Assembly: GCA_037042915.1 (NCBI GenBank)
Contig: CM073196.1
Location: 930,001-994,000, forward strand
Reading direction: 5' to 3'
Length of the DNA: 64,000 nt
DNA from: Auricularia sp. M13
Taxonomy: Eukaryota > Basidiomycota > Agaricomycetes > Auriculariales > Auriculariaceae
Shown: positions 21,306 to 35,703 of the stretch, in pieces
Layout: each line of letters begins with the position of its first letter
Position numbering within the stretch: the stretch's first letter is position 1
The notes under the pieces: model-generated
Database searches by the model: none
What the model saw: only the letters and a program-made list of their open reading frames with translations
What the model was told of the DNA's origin: nothing
Translations under genes and position numbers: made by a program

Positions 21306-22586
21306 ATGTCGACCCACAAAGCATTACTCGTGAAGACCCCCGGCGAGCTCAACGTCGTAGAGCTCCCGACGCCGATCCCCGGGCCCGGAGAGGTGCTTGT
21401 GGAGGTGGCGTATGCAGCGATTGTGCAGTTCGATGCGGAGCTTTGCGGGCCCGGGCTTGGAGGGATTTACGCGAATCTTTTGCCGCTCATCCCCGGATTG
21501 AGCCTCGCGGGGACTGTCGTTAAGGTTGGAGAGAATGTCGGAGAGACGGTGTTGAAAGTTGGGGATAAGGTATGTCTTTGAGGCCGCCATGTACGAATTG
21601 CAGATGCTGACAGCATGCAGGTGATCGGGTTCGCGCTGCCAAAGGACGGGTTGAAGGCGAAAGGCGTGCAGGAGTATGCTGTCCTTCCGTACCAGTCACT
21701 GGCTAAGGTCGGCGCGTATAGGTTCCATAGACAGCCGGATTACTGACATCCGTCCAAGGTCCCAAGCAATGTCCCGCTCGAAGCAGCAGCGGCGGTGCCA
21801 GACAACTTCGTCACGGCATGGTGGACGCTATCACATTCCCTCAAGCTCTCCCTCTCCCTCTCAGCAGCGCCAGAGAAACAACCATGGTCGGACCGCACAT
21901 TCGTCGTCTACGGCGCCAGCGCAACGTCGGGACAGTACACGCTGCAGATCCTCGCGCTCTTCGGGTGCACGCGCGTCATCGCCATCGCGTCCAAGGCCAA
22001 CCACGAAGTAGTCAAGTCGCTCGGCGCGTCGCACACGATCGACTACCACGACGCGGATTGGGCGCAGCAGGTGCTCGCGGCGAACGGCGGGAAGCCGGTG
22101 GACTACACCGTCGACACTATCGCGACCGAGGCATCCGTGCGCGGCCTGGCCGCCGTCACCGACGCGCGGAGCACCGTCGCCATCATCGTTCCCGTGAAGC
22201 TCGGCCAGGCTAAGCTGACCAGGGACGACAGCGAGCGCGCGCGCGGCGCGGAGTACGCGTGGGAGATCCCTGCGGAGCGGAACCCGTTCGACAAAGCCAT
22301 TGAGATCCAATACGTCAAGACGTTCTCGTACTACCAGGTGCGTAAACTGAACCCCGAGTATCTGTGCCTCTGCTGATCCGAACAGGACGCCGAGTTATAC
22401 GAAACCTTGCTGCCCAAGATTCTGCCCCCTCTTCTGGAGCGCGGGTTCATCAGGCCGACGGCCACGAAGCTCCTCGATGCGTCGCAAGGGAAGACGTTGG
22501 CAGAGCGCGTAAAGGCCGGATTCGACCTGTTGATCTCGAACTCGGTCAGCGGTTACAAGGTTGTCGTCAAAATCCAGGACGAGTGA
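21306..22586 (+). CDS. Zinc-independent MDR oxidoreductase (GroES-like/enoyl-reductase type)
   Basis: Exons 21306-21569, 21621-21707, 21759-22337 and 22386-22586 give 376 residues. The N-terminal GroES-like domain is plain (PIPGPGEVLVEVAYAAI, PGLSLAGTVVKVGENV, VGDKVIGFALP). The Rossmann domain follows with VVYGASATSGQYTLQILALF and the typical SLGASHTIDYHD. The cysteine and histidine ligands of zinc alcohol dehydrogenases (GHE and the four-Cys lobe) are absent, which points to the quinone-reductase or trans-enoyl-reductase branch using NADPH. Fungal relatives are often named ToxD-like, but there is no biosynthetic cluster here. One acceptor is AAG rather than CAG. The duplicated region directly upstream is likely its promoter. 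Confidence 0.88.
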
Positions 22587-23208
22587 TGCTGCCAGTGGAA
22601 ATGCACGTTGTTCTTCGAATCACTTCATGTTGTTTGTCAGGGAGAAAAGAATAAGAAGTATCGGCCCCTGAAAAAAGGATTCTGTATCATCGCCAAACGA
22701 TGAAGATCAACGTAGTGGGCGGTGTGAGCGTTCTACGGGTCGAACTTGGTTTGAAACCACCCATTTCCGGCCAGGCAGAAAGATTGAAACATTCATGTAA
22801 TAGCGGCGAGCGTACTCCTGTAGCTGATGAAGGCCCCATAAAGCATGCGAATGAGCAGGTAGTCTGTGTCATCGCAGCAGGTGCTTTTCCGACGAATACA
22901 TGGCTGGTCAGGAGCTGGAATGATGTCGGCAAGGAAATCTGAGTCGCTGGAAAGCAAGGCGTAGCCAGCCGCAAAAAAAATTACTCCAGCTCAAGCTGGA
23001 CTCGGAAACAGAATGCTGCATCCGTTCTCCCAAAGGATTCTGAAGGAGTCGCAGAAACATACGGAGTTGACAGGTGGTGGCAGCAGGGAAAGATGCGGAG
23101 TTGGCCGACCAGCGCTTCCTGACTGACGCACCGCTGAACTGCACTCGCGTACCTTCAGACCGTACCAACGACACAGCTAACTACCTTGACAACGGGATAC
23201 CCTGAGCT
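22587..23208. other. Intergenic stretch, no gene supported
   Basis: The stretch holds the 3' flank of the MDR gene and the promoter of the Rab gene. Short frames on both strands have no recognisable content. Confidence 0.45.
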
Positions 23209-24296
<1,088 letters not shown>

Positions 24297-25173
24297 AGCC
24301 CGAACTCCGAGGCTCAGGCCCAGGCTGTTTTTTGTCGCTTTGCTCTTCTTCCCTCTCGCTCGCTGACTCGCCTCCTGCATCACACCGGCATATATAATGT
24401 ATAATCATCAGGACCTGCAGTGCCAGACATTATCGATACAATCTTGGGCGGATGGATATGGCCATGACGTTGACACTCTAACCGGGCGCATCTTCCCGTT
24501 CTGTTCGAGTGACCATGAACACAACTCGGGCGCTTGGCGTTATGGACTGCTGCTGCTGCTGCATGTCCTGCCCAACTTCATCTATTCAACCTTCAAGCTT
24601 TACTGATAGGATCTTCAGTACATTGGGAGCTTGGCTTATTGAAACTGATTCAGACTGGACTGGTTCATTCACAAGCGATGAACTCGAGCGCCCAAGACTG
24701 CAGACGGAGACCGCTACCGCCGACGTTGGCCCAAATTTCGTGGACAAAATTTACCAAATGCAGGCATAGGAGGACCAAAATGGGCAAGATCTTCCCACGA
24801 CATCGCTTGCTAAGTCCATTCCAGACCATTCTCCTCGCAGTGCATCTTCTAAGTAATGCCTCGGCTTCCTGACCATTCTACTGATTCTTGAAGATTCTAC
24901 ATTACTGTTACAGCATCCGGACTGTCGCTGTCGCCGTAGACAATGCGCGCGCTCAGCCGACGGATTTGGAATCGGGACTCTCACCGTGCATGTCCGGTCA
25001 GCTACTGAGTCAGCAAGATTGACAGGCGTGGCAAACGCGATGCGCATCCATTACCGAGCGCCAGGGGCGGGCCATATATAAAGCAGGCGCGCAGCAGCTA
25101 AAACTCGCGATCGCACCATCCATCCATTCCTCTCCCGTTCCCCCGAAACTCAAACTCACACTTCAGATTCAGG
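24297..25173. other. Intergenic stretch, no gene supported
   Basis: The 3' flank of the Rab gene and the promoter of the flavodoxin-like gene lie here, with a TATA-like GCCATATATAAAGC near 25070 about 100 bases before the next ATG. No gene, repeat or RNA is supported. Confidence 0.5.
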
Positions 25174-26307
25174 ATGTCGAAAATCGGACGGCGCATTAGC
25201 AAGCTGTTCAGCGGGAAGAAAGACAAGGACGGCAAGAAGGGCGCGCACTCAAAGGAGAGCACCGGCGCGACGACTGGGAGCGCCGTCGCGGCGGACGCTG
25301 GAGCTGCCACTGCCGCTACCCCCGCCTCTGGCGCCCGGAGACCGAACATCGCCATTGTGATATACTCGATGTACGGCCACGTCGCGAAACGTACGTCGTT
25401 CTCGTCCTCGTCCTCAGCTGGCCCCTGACCGGACGCCCGCTCTCCGCTGGCCAACAGTCGCCGAGTCCGTGCTCGAGGGAGCAAAGGCGGCCGGCGCGGA
25501 TGTTACCATTTACCAGTGCGTCGTCATAGTGTTCGAGTTGGACCGGGGTGTGCTCATCGTGTGTGCTGAATTCGATAGGATTCCCGAGACGCTGCCGAAG
25601 GAAGTCCTCGAGGCCATGCACGCGCCCCCCAAGCCCGCGTATCCCATCATCACGCCCGAGAAGCTCGCGGAGCACGACGCGTTCCTGCTCGGCATTCCGA
25701 CGCGCTACGGCAACCAGAGCGCGCAGTGGAGGGTGCGTTGTGCACATTGCTAATTTCCGCAGCTTTATTGAAAGTTGAATTTTGGCAGGCCTTCTGGGAT
25801 GCCACGGGCCAGCTGTGGCAGTCCGGTGCGCTGCACGGCAAGTACGCCGGCGTTTTCGTGCGTCCCCGTGCCGTCTGTTGTCTCGTTGGTGTGGGCTGAT
25901 CGAATTGCAGGTTAGCACGGCAGCCCACGGCGGCGGCCAGGAGGCGACGGTCTTCAACACCATATCCACGCTGACGCATCACGGCATCCTCTACGTGCCC
26001 TTCGGTTCGTCCAGATTCCAGTTGCATCTGCCAACCTTTGTTTAGTATTCAATGTGTCAACGCAGGCTACAAAAACGCGTTCGCGCAGTTGACGAACCTC
26101 GAGGAACCGCATGGCGGTACGTCCCCGTCTCGCCGGTTGCTTCTGTTAGGGCGCTGGTAGACTGATCGTGATCGTGTCGCAGGCTCGCCCTGGGGCGCCG
26201 GTGTGTTTGCCGGCGGCGACGGCTCGCGCCAGCCGAGCGCGCTCGAGCTCGAGATGGGCAGGCTGCAGGGGAAGAGCTTCGCAGAGCTCGTCGCGCGCGC
26301 CGTGTAA
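25174..26307 (+). CDS. WrbA/Pst2-type flavodoxin-like NAD(P)H:quinone oxidoreductase
   Basis: Seven exons (25174-25390, 25458-25515, 25579-25732, 25789-25857, 25911-26004, 26066-26116, 26183-26307) join in phase for 255 residues. After a basic, Lys/Ser/Ala-rich extension of about 55 residues, the flavodoxin fold begins ([19 protein letters not shown]). The family's signatures follow: the FMN-binding [21 protein letters not shown], then [32 protein letters not shown] and the terminal [15 protein letters not shown]. Such enzymes reduce quinones by two electrons and protect against oxidative stress; in fungi some associate with eisosomes or the plasma membrane. The basic N-terminal extension is not part of the catalytic fold and could target the protein to membranes, which is inference. 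Confidence 0.93.
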
Positions 26308-26791
26308 AATGCTATATCTTTCTTGACTGTTTGAACTATCGCCGGATTTAGTCCTCCTTCGTGTCCCAATACCATTTGTTTATAATCGGCGTGTGCGGGG
26401 CCGTCTGTTTGAGCGGGAGAAGTAGAAGGGAGACGAGCATTCGGCGCTCCGCGAAACTCCGACTAGGGCGCTGTTCGACCGATCGGCGTAGCCACCATCG
26501 TGCCATGTCGCTATGGATGCAAGCAGCGGAAGGTGATCATGGACTATTAGCGCGACGGAATAGGAAGGATTTTCTCGGTTCGCTGTGAAGGGGTCCGATC
26601 GAGGGAGCAGTGAGGAGCAGGCAATTCCTCACTGCTGTGGACGAATCAAAGCAGGAGCAACACGATTGTCCCTCACCGTTCAAGTATCATTTCAACGTGT
26701 ATTTCGTGGAATTGTATATCATAGTTCGCGCACATGAGTGGATCTCATTCAACGAGCTTGTATTTGTGTTGCAGCTGGGATTCTCGTGGCG
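26308..26791. other. Intergenic stretch between convergent genes
   Basis: This 484-base stretch separates the stop codons of the flavodoxin-like gene and the P-type ATPase gene. Nothing is recognisable beyond shared 3' flanks. Confidence 0.45.
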
Positions 26792-29700
26792 TTATCTCCT
26801 GGAGCGCATCGACATCGTCCTCTTCGTCGGAAACATCATGAGACCGCTGAAAACGTCGTCAGTTACAATACGCAAAAAACAAAGCTTTTGTGGGACTTAC
26901 CTTATGTCCTTGACGCGTGCATCCTCGACCGTCTTGCGCAGCACGACCACGCGCAGCGAGGACCACGCGAGGAGCAGGATGCCGAACGCGCACGGGATGA
27001 GCCAGTAGAGCGGCAGGAGGTGGAAGGACCCGCCGAAGACGACGTGCAGCGGCGGTGTGTAGATGATGAATCTGCGCGCCGAGTTAATTGTGTAAGATGT
27101 CCGGGAGGGAGCGAATGAGATGTGAGGCGGTCGTGTGTGGTGGGCTGCAGGGAGGAAGGAGAGGGATAATTGACTGAGACAGAACTCACACGCCGAGACA
27201 TGCCCCGAAGAGGATGCCCAGGAAGTTGTACTGGTTCGACACGACGCGCCGCCCGAATGGGAACTTGAGCCGCGCCTTCACCGCGAAGACGTTGAAGCAC
27301 TGCGTGATGAAGATGCCGAGGTAGTAAATCGACTGCGCCTGCGCAAGAGCGTCGACCTGGGCAGGCCCGCTGATTGCGTGCCCGCTGTGGTTGACGAAGT
27401 TCGGGCTGCTCTTCGTGAAGTAGACTGCTCATGAGGGGTATCAGAAAAGCAAATCTAGTAACGAATTTATGAGCGAATTTATTGGACTGTTCATACCGTT
27501 GGCCTTTTGCGCGCGACGCAGGTCGCTCGGGGAGAAGCCCTTGGTGAGGAAGACGACGAAGTAGCTGACCAGGCTGCGCAAACCGTCTAATCAATATCAA
27601 GGACGGCTGGCAATGCGAATGAGCTGATAATGATACACGCACCATGCGAGAAACTCGATGACACCAGCTTCCAAGTACGCATAGCTGAGCAATTTTCCGT
27701 CCACGAGCGTCTCGTCGTCCGTCTTCTCAAACCGGTCCTCCCAGAAGTGCCGCGTGAAGGGCGCCTGCAGCTCCTGCAGCGCGCGGCGAAAGACGCTGGG
27801 CTTCATCGGGCGGCCCTCGGAATCGTGGCGCAGCGTCTTGGTGCGGCGCAAGGCGCGCTTCTTGAGAGTCGAGATGGACCGCTCGTTCACTGTAGAACTG
27901 TCAGCTCGCAACTTTACATGTCGAGAATCCCTACCGGGCTTGCGCGGCTTGAGACGCATGAGGGCGTCCTGGGATTCCGGGGGGTCCCACGCAAAGGATA
28001 GCTACACATTATCGTCACGGTGGCGTCAGTTGAGAGCTCATTATACTGTAGCAACAACTGTCGATCGACGCACAGCAATGAACAGCTCGAAGCCCAGATC
28101 TGACTCCTCTCAATGAAAAAAGGGTCGCAGAGACGACTCGGCGTACCGATGACGAGAATGAGAATCGCCGATAGCGGCAGCGGGATCGGCACGACGACGT
28201 AGAGGAGCTGGGGGATGACCTCCGGCGTGCTATGCGTGATCGTGTACTGGATCGACCGCTTCAGGTTGGTGAAGATCTGGCGGCCTTCAGCCACGCCCTT
28301 GACCGTGGAAGCGAAGTTATCGTCTGGCTCCAGTTAGCGCAATCGTGCGCGGAGACGGAAGTGCGAGTTCACCAAGTAAAATCATGTTGGCAGCTTCTTT
28401 GCTGACGTCTACAAAGAAAATACGTTTAGATCAAGCGTAAGCACGAACGTCTGCACACACCCGAGCCGGAGATATTCATCGCGATACCCAAGTCTGCCTT
28501 TTTGAGAGCAGGACTGTCATTGACGCCGTCTACGGGGGTTGAGTGGAAACCTGAAATCAAGGAGGCTTGGTACGTACCACCAGTGCTGCGGGTAAGATCG
28601 TCAGCAATGACGGCTTTGCAACACAGCAAAATTTTACTTACACTCCGACTATGTGACCCAATGCCTGAGCGCGCTTCACTTTCAGTGAGATGCAGAGCGT
28701 GAGAAACAGAACTGCGGTGAGGGCGACAGGGAGGCGAACCGATCTCAAGCTTGTGCTTTGGCGATGTTCGAGCGAAGACGATCTCGCTCTTGCTGAAGAC
28801 TACCGCCGTCCACAGTCAGTGGTTCGTCGAAGAATATATCTCTGCACATACTTTGATCCCATTGCCAGCCCTGTAAGCCGTCGATGTCGTCACCGTGTAC
28901 AACTACCGCAGAGACTTCATCGTCGTAAATTTCGTCTACCGGTCGACCCGTCTTGGCCGAGAGACTGTCTTTGGTGTCACCTGACGGAACCGTTAGACGG
29001 AGTATAGACAGTCAAGAGCAGATATCGACCTAGCACAAGGTTAATTTTTCTATATCGTCCGTTGTGAGCTTCGTGCACTTCTACAACTCCTGTATCTTAC
29101 CTCGCAATAGCTCTAGAAAGCCGAATGGGCATTAGAAATGCTGAAGAAAGGTGATGCACGTACTCTGCGGTCTTTGGATGGTCACCGGTCACCATCATCA
29201 CCTGAATGCCCGCCAAACGTAACGTTCCAATCGCCTCGCGCACACCGTGCTTGGGAGGATCCTCAAGCGAAACGAGGCCAACAAAGCAATATTCTGTGCT
29301 AGGATACCCGTTGTCCACATTCTTCGAGAAAATGTGGGATTCGTGGTATGCTTCGCCGTTGAGGAGCTTCTGCGCGCAGGCGATAACACGGTGCCCGCGA
29401 GATGCCATGTACTGCGATTGAATGAGCGTCAAATGCGATGCTCCAAGCACGAGCCCACAGAGTACGCATTGTCGTAGGATTTCTTGAACTCGTCGGTGAT
29501 GAGCTCTTCCCGACCGTCGACAAGATATGTCGTACACTTGGCAAGGACGCGCTCGGGTGCACCCTTGATAAAGCTGACGAGGACGCCGTCCTTGTGCGGC
29601 TTGTTGACCTAGAGAGGCTTAAGCCCCGAGTAAAGAACCTCGCGCGAATACTGACAATCACAAGGGCCCACTTATTCGTTGAGTTGAAAGGCACCTCGAA

Positions 29701-31965
29701 AGCCTTGGGACACTGCGCATGAAGCAAATCGTAGTCCGGAAAGTACTTTCCGGCGAAGCGCGCGAGGCCAGTTTCCGTTGCGTCGCCTAAAATCTCGCGG
29801 CGCTCGAATGGGACGTCTGTCTTGTCGAACTTGACGCGCGAGTTTAGGGCCGCGATGTCGACCATCTCTTGCATCCCGGGGCTCTCGAGCGTGAAGGGTA
29901 AGGTGTCGTCTTGATCGTTATTCGACTGCGAGCATGAGGAGCAAGAACTTGCACACAGCCGATGAAACACGAACCTCGAATGCCGAGTACATCCGGTTGC
30001 CACTCCAAAGATTTGTGACCTGGAGCACGTGAGACGAAGCATTCATAGGAGGGTAGCTGTTCTCACAGTCATTTGGTTACGTGTGAGAGTACCAGTCTTG
30101 TCGGTTGCCAACAGAGTCAGAGCGCCGAGTGTTTCGACGCCTTGAAGATCCTTCACTAGGACGTTCTGGGCCGCCATGCGCTTCGCGGCAATAGAGAGGC
30201 TCGACGGGATATGTAAGACGCCTAATACCTTCAAAACATACTCACAGCAAGGTGACGGTCGAAGGCAAGCCCTTCGCACGAGGAGTGAGAATTAAACGTC
30301 ATAGTTTCTGTGCCTTCGTACTCACCTCTGGCACAAACGCAACCAGGATAGAGACGGCAAAGGTCACGGTCAGTGCTGCATTGCCCTTGTATACAGATGT
30401 TATGCCTTGAAGATATTAGCGCTCGAAATATTTAGGGCAATTTGCTGGACTGACCGACGGCGAAGAATATGATGGCGATGACAAGCGCAATGCAAGATAT
30501 CATAACAACGAACTGAGCACTGGGCAATGTTAGCATGTCGAATGAAAGGCGGGGAAGGGATATTCCCACATTTCTTGACCAAGGGGACTCTTGTTACCAG
30601 TCTCTCCCCCGGTTAAGGCAGCGATTTGCCCTGCAGTGCATCCGGTTGAGAGATGGAACAAATAGATCGTCCAGATGCATACCAATGAATGTACGATCTC
30701 CCGTACGGACTACAACGCCGTATCCCTCCCCACTGACAACGAGAGTAGAGTTGAATACCTACAGATAGCGAAGTCAGCACGGGCAGAGATCGGCGCAGAC
30801 TATGACAGGCCATACGTACCAGATTCTCAGCTTCCACAACGCGCGCCTTGGACCCGGAAGTCTGCGGGTGGCGCTCTTGGGGCTCCGACTCGCCTGTCAG
30901 ACTGCTGTTATCAACCTTCAAGTCTGTCGCCGATATGAGAACCAAGTCGGCGGGCGTCTTGTCCCCCATGCGCTGTGCTCGACTCAGCTGCCAGTGTCAA
31001 TCGCCACGTGGAGCGACCGGGACGTACCAGAAGCACGACGTCGCCATAAACGAGGTCTGCGGCTGGGATTGTCGCGAGCACGCCGTCGCGCATGACGCGG
31101 CAGGACGGAGGGATCATTGCAAGGAAGGAGGCCAGGATCGCCTCTGACTTCTGCACTTGGTACCATTCGATGAAGGCATTGAGAACTGCAACCGAGATTA
31201 GATCTTTAGATTTGGTGTGGAGCTTCAACGAACGTGCGACGACTATCAAGATTGCACCGAGGTAAGTATTCTGCTTGCTTAGCTGCGATGCCGCTTCAGC
31301 ACCAGCACGTCAATCTCATTGAAAGCAGCAACGGACATTAAAGTCTGCCATAAGTCAGGAAGGCCCCGCACAAATAATAGAAATAGCTAACCTATCCCAA
31401 GCAGGATGTATTCGAGGATGCCTGCCAGGATAAGCAGGACGTTGAACAACGAACGGAGACATTCCAGGTACTGCCAACGTCGTCAAGAACTCTGAATAGT
31501 TCACGTCATAGGACGTACCTTCATCAGAGCGCTTTTCTTCTTTGGGGGCGTCAGGACGTTGCGGCCGTCGCGGAGCAGGCGCTCGGAGGCTTGAGCGCCG
31601 GTCAACCCGGAGGATTGGCTCGGCGCCTTCGCATCGAAGCTGCTGTCCGTGGCCAACGCCAGAGCCTCCAGAGTCAGCGCGTGCTCAGTGATGTCGCTCT
31701 TGTCAGTATAGGAGGCCTGTTTGAGCTTGACCTCCTCAAGATGGCTGTAGCCGGCCTGCGCGAGCTCGCGGTCCTCGATGGTGATCTCACGCCGCATCTC
31801 CAGCCCGCGGGGACGTGGGGAAGTCGCATGCTGGGTTGCTCCCTGTTTTTCATCGTGGGAAGCGCCGTGAGAGGCCGCTAGGTCGCCTCCAAACGCGATA
31901 GCTCGAGGGGGGTTGGCATCCTCGCTCGCAGCGGAGAGGCCCGGAGACGCTGGCAGAGAAGCCAT
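26792..31965 (-). CDS. Type IIC P-type ATPase (Na,K-ATPase-like cation pump)
   Basis: The gene starts at 31965 and ends at TAA 26792-26794, with more than 25 exons. Clear exons include 31519-31965, 31392-31470, 31234-31282, 28642 upward, 28578-28585, 28461-28529, 28373-28408, 28147-28323, 28074-28099, 27935-28001, 27643-27889, 27497-27573, 27190-27424, 26901-27071 and 26792-26846. All hallmarks are present in order: actuator TGES ([14 protein letters not shown]), M4 motif [10 protein letters not shown], phosphorylation site [11 protein letters not shown], nucleotide-binding KGAPERV, hinge [20 protein letters not shown], and the C-terminal [19 protein letters not shown] typical of the animal-like IIC branch. 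It should pump Na+ out, or exchange Na+, K+ or H+, across the plasma membrane; no beta subunit is seen. The N-terminus has about 130 cytosolic residues. I see no break. Confidence 0.92.
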
Positions 31966-34619
31966 CCTTATCTGCGGAGGGAGACCCGGGGCAGCCGCAC
32001 AAATACCAAAGCGAGAGGTTCGATTTATATGATGACCCGCCGGAAAGTCGCGCGAGCTACAATCTGAAAAGAAGGCCGTCCAGCTGCCTGCGGGGCCCAG
32101 AACACAGCGCGCTTACAGTCAGCTGCCACGCGCAGACCCATGTATAGTTTAGCAGCCTCCGGTACGACCATCCGACGCGAGATTGCGCGTCCAAAGCTGG
32201 TTCGGGTACATGGTGGTTGGAAAGGAAGCACCAGTCGGTGGCTGTGTTGGGAATCGTCGGCGTCTGAACCGCGTTTGTTTCCGCGCCCAAACTGCAAGAC
32301 TGCAGCAGTGGGCGAGATTCTAGAGGAGGAGGCGGTTTCTCATGGTCATATATCCATACGGCAGGTCAGGATCGACGCTGGAACCCCTCCGCAACTCAGC
32401 TCTGTCGACAGGAAGCTCCCAGCCCGGGAGTGTTACGGGTCTCGACTTGGACGCCAGCTGTATACCAGCTAAGAATAGTCACGGTACGCTATGAGAGCAT
32501 TCTCACTGACGCAATATCATTCCAGAATACCCGGGAGTTGGCAGAGTGAATAGTGCTGCGTCCGCCTAGCATCTGTCCGCGCCTGTTCACACCACATCCC
32601 CTATCAGTGGCTCCCTCCGACCATCCGAGAGTCGTACCTCGACCAAGAAGATGGAGATATAGTCGCTATACCGTATTACTGAATTAGGAGTGTTCATTTG
32701 GACGAGAAGAATACAGCCAAGCGAACCTTACTAGCGCATTGCGACGCGGAAACTTGGGATGATTCTGGCGGCGTACCAGAGCGATGTGAAGATTGTGCCA
32801 TATGGATAGATGGTACCCATTATCATGCATTATGTCCGTCCTGTGATAGCCATGTCTTCATAGTAAAATCTCGATACACTCCCATGAGCAGATTCATGCG
32901 TCATGATCAGTATTACGGCTAGCTTCAGGTCAAGCATGTTCCGGTGAGGTCGAAGCCGGGATGCAAGAGTGCTTTCTGGTGGATACCAAATGCGAAGGCA
33001 ACTTTCAGCGGTTATTGCTGAGTCCGACGATGGCAACAATAGCCGCATTGTGCAAGGCCCGCAGCCTGACATTTCAAAGTACATCTTCTCCCGTGGCACT
33101 GTGACCCGCTTTTCAGGCACTTCTGCTGTCTCCGCCTCCCATGAGGTGCTGGGTACGACTATTGTAACCGCATCATACTCAGTGCATTGCGGCGGATCTT
33201 GTGGGAGAGAAGCATCTCACGAGCTCCATCGCACAATAAAGCCGTGGTTCCCGAGGTCACTGCTATCCGTAATCGCCGGTGATTAACTAGCCGGCGGAAG
33301 TACTCGAGGAATCACATCGGAAAACATTTGTTAGCTGCGCGGTGCGTGGGCAAGACGATCGAATTCGCTTTTGGTCGCGCTACACTAAGGCTACTGATAC
33401 AGGGCGCATGGAAAGTTTACAGGGTTCTTCGGCCATTCCTCGCCACGTGCGCTGACAGGTGACGTCTCGATCCAGTGCCTGTCTTGGACTTCTGCACGGA
33501 GTTGGTCTCGATGGCCGATTCTCGCCCCATTGATTCCTCGGCTCTTTCATCTCTGCCAACGCAACTCCCTCGCTACTGAGATGATCACAACCAGAGCAGT
33601 GGACGTCTATCTTAGGGCTAGGGTGCGCTGCGTGCTATGACCATCGGTGTATGCACGAATAGCTCACTAACAGAAAACGCCGAACGGCAGCGATCCCCCT
33701 AGACCGGCTTTCAGGAAGGGGAAGGAGGTGGCGGGTTCGGCAATCGAGCTTTCTACGGAGGTTGCGACGCAACGATAGCGCCGTTGCCGGTCGAAAGGCG
33801 GCGATGCTAAAGTAACTCAAGCTCTGAGATAGGCAGAGACGCCAGCCTGCCGAGCGGCAAGGACTGCATACACGCTGCATAGTGATTAATGCAAGAGTGT
33901 CTGCGTGAGAGAGAGATTGGACGTGCATTGGGCAGAGCGGTGATGATGCTGTTCTGTCTCAGAGCTATATCGCGACGGATGCATCCGCGGACACATCTTC
34001 CTTTGCCGGACGCCCTGTGGTCATTCGAGTGCTCATCGCTGAATCTGATGGGTTGCGAGTAGCGGCGGCGCTATGGCTGGGCTGCTAACCACCCCGCTCT
34101 AGCACGTGGAGCCCAGCCGTTCTGGACGCGTCGGTCGATACCCTTCTCGGCGGGTCTGTGCCTGCCTCGCAGAACCCAGTTCTGCAACTGAAACCACCGG
34201 CGCTTCGTAATCTCGTCGCACGCGTTGCTCTGAGGCGCATGCCGCTGCTGCTCGGACGGACTCTGCGGGCCTGCTAGACGGACTTTGGGGCCTTGTCTGC
34301 GCGCGCGCGCCGTTTGCGGCCCCGGCGACGCAGTGACCTGGCCGCCGATCGGCGAAAAGCCTATTTGGACTATTTGGACCGGTATTCCAATAACGTTTCT
34401 GTCGATCTCTCGGCGCGCACGTGGGATTTTTCCGCCGAAGCGTACCTGATTATCTGGTGGAACAATAGTGCTCTCATCGAATTGGCATGTCTCACTCTGC
34501 CGGCTCGTGTGGGCCTCGCGTGGGGCTCAACCGTATTTAGGGCGGGCGGACGTCAACGTCTTGTTTCCTTGTCTCGCCCCGAGCGTTCCCTTTCCTGAGC
34601 TCAACGCAAACGCCGAACA
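31966..34619. other. 2.6-kb gene-poor stretch
   Basis: No frame here has a plausible start, splice pattern or domain. The left 300 bases are probably the ATPase promoter and the right 300 the promoter of the HMG-box gene, which has a CT-rich leader. Base composition is lower in GC than the flanking coding DNA around 32600-32900. I found no inverted repeat, tRNA-like box or transposon protein. Confidence 0.45.
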
Positions 34620-35703
34620 ATGCCTGCCTCGATTAAAGATCGCGTCGATGCTCACGGTACGTTCCCGGATGTTTGTTCTCCGCTGTCGTCTTACATCGCT
34701 CACGCTGCGCGTCGCCAGGATGGGTCACCCGCAGCTGGAACTCGCTGTGTCCGACCCGCAAAGACAAGAAGATCGCCAGGCCGCTGAATTGCTTCATGCT
34801 CTTTCGCACCTGGTGGGTCGCCAACCAGATGCACCTGCCAGAGAACAACCCGCCGCCTCCCGTGAACGGCAGGACCCTCACGACCTCCCAGCGCGCAGCC
34901 AACGCGTGGAACGAGCTCAAGCCCAGCGAGCGCGTCGTCTGGCAGCTGCGCGCGGAGGCATGGCGCGACCGTCACGCGATCGTCTACCCTGAGTACAAGT
35001 TCTCGCCGCGTCGCACGAACGGCAAGCACCTTACGCGCAGCCCGACCCCGGCATCTGGACATGGCATGCGCCGTCGCTCGCTGTCCGTACCGCCGCTGCC
35101 TGTTGGCCAGCAGTACTTCCAGACCATGGACGCTGGCGCGTCGTCGATGCCATCCTCGCCGCAGCAGGTTCCCGGGATGTACCCCATCCCTGAAGGCTGG
35201 AACCCATACGCTACGCAGCACACGGACGCCTCGCCCATGGCCCAGTTTCCCGCTCCGGTACATCACTTCACGCCCCAGCCATCGCACCCTTCTCACACTC
35301 TGCGCAGGTCATAACTAACGCTATGGGCTTCAGCTTTGGCGGCGCGGGAGAGCCGGTTATGGACTTCTCGACCTTCGCGCTCGACAGCAACCTCACGTCA
35401 CCAGCGGGCAGCAGCGCGCACCCCGACGAGTTCATGTACGTGCACGGCGCCGACATCTGGGAGAATTCGCCCTTCCAGTTCCCGCCCGTGGACGGCGGCG
35501 CGGGCTTCACAGTGCCGGGACCCGACTCGGTATACATGGCGCCGTACGCGCCATTCCCCGGCGCGCCTCTCGTCCCCGAGGGCAACTTCATCCCGCCGTC
35601 GTCCCACCAGCCCGCGCTCCCCGTGCCGGTCACGCCATACCCTTTCGTCCCTTCGAACGCGCCGGTTGAGAACGACGCTGAATATGCCTACGAGCAGCAC
35701 TGA
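34620..35703 (+). CDS. HMG-box transcription factor
   Basis: Exons 34620-34656, 34719-35257 and 35308-35703 give 323 residues. Residues 32-105 match a MATA/Sox-type HMG box: RPLNCFMLFRTWW, then SQRAANAWNELKPSERVVWQLRAEAW and HAIVYPEYKFSPRR. These boxes bend DNA and bind sequence-specifically. The acidic-poor, Pro/Ser/Gly-rich remainder, including SPMAQFPAP and a Phe/Pro/Asp-rich C-terminus, looks like an activation region. A loop of about 15 residues (MHLPENNPPPPVNGRTLTT) separates helix 1 from helix 2 and is longer than in canonical boxes. Fungal relatives regulate mating, light or development; which applies here cannot be said. Confidence 0.88.
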
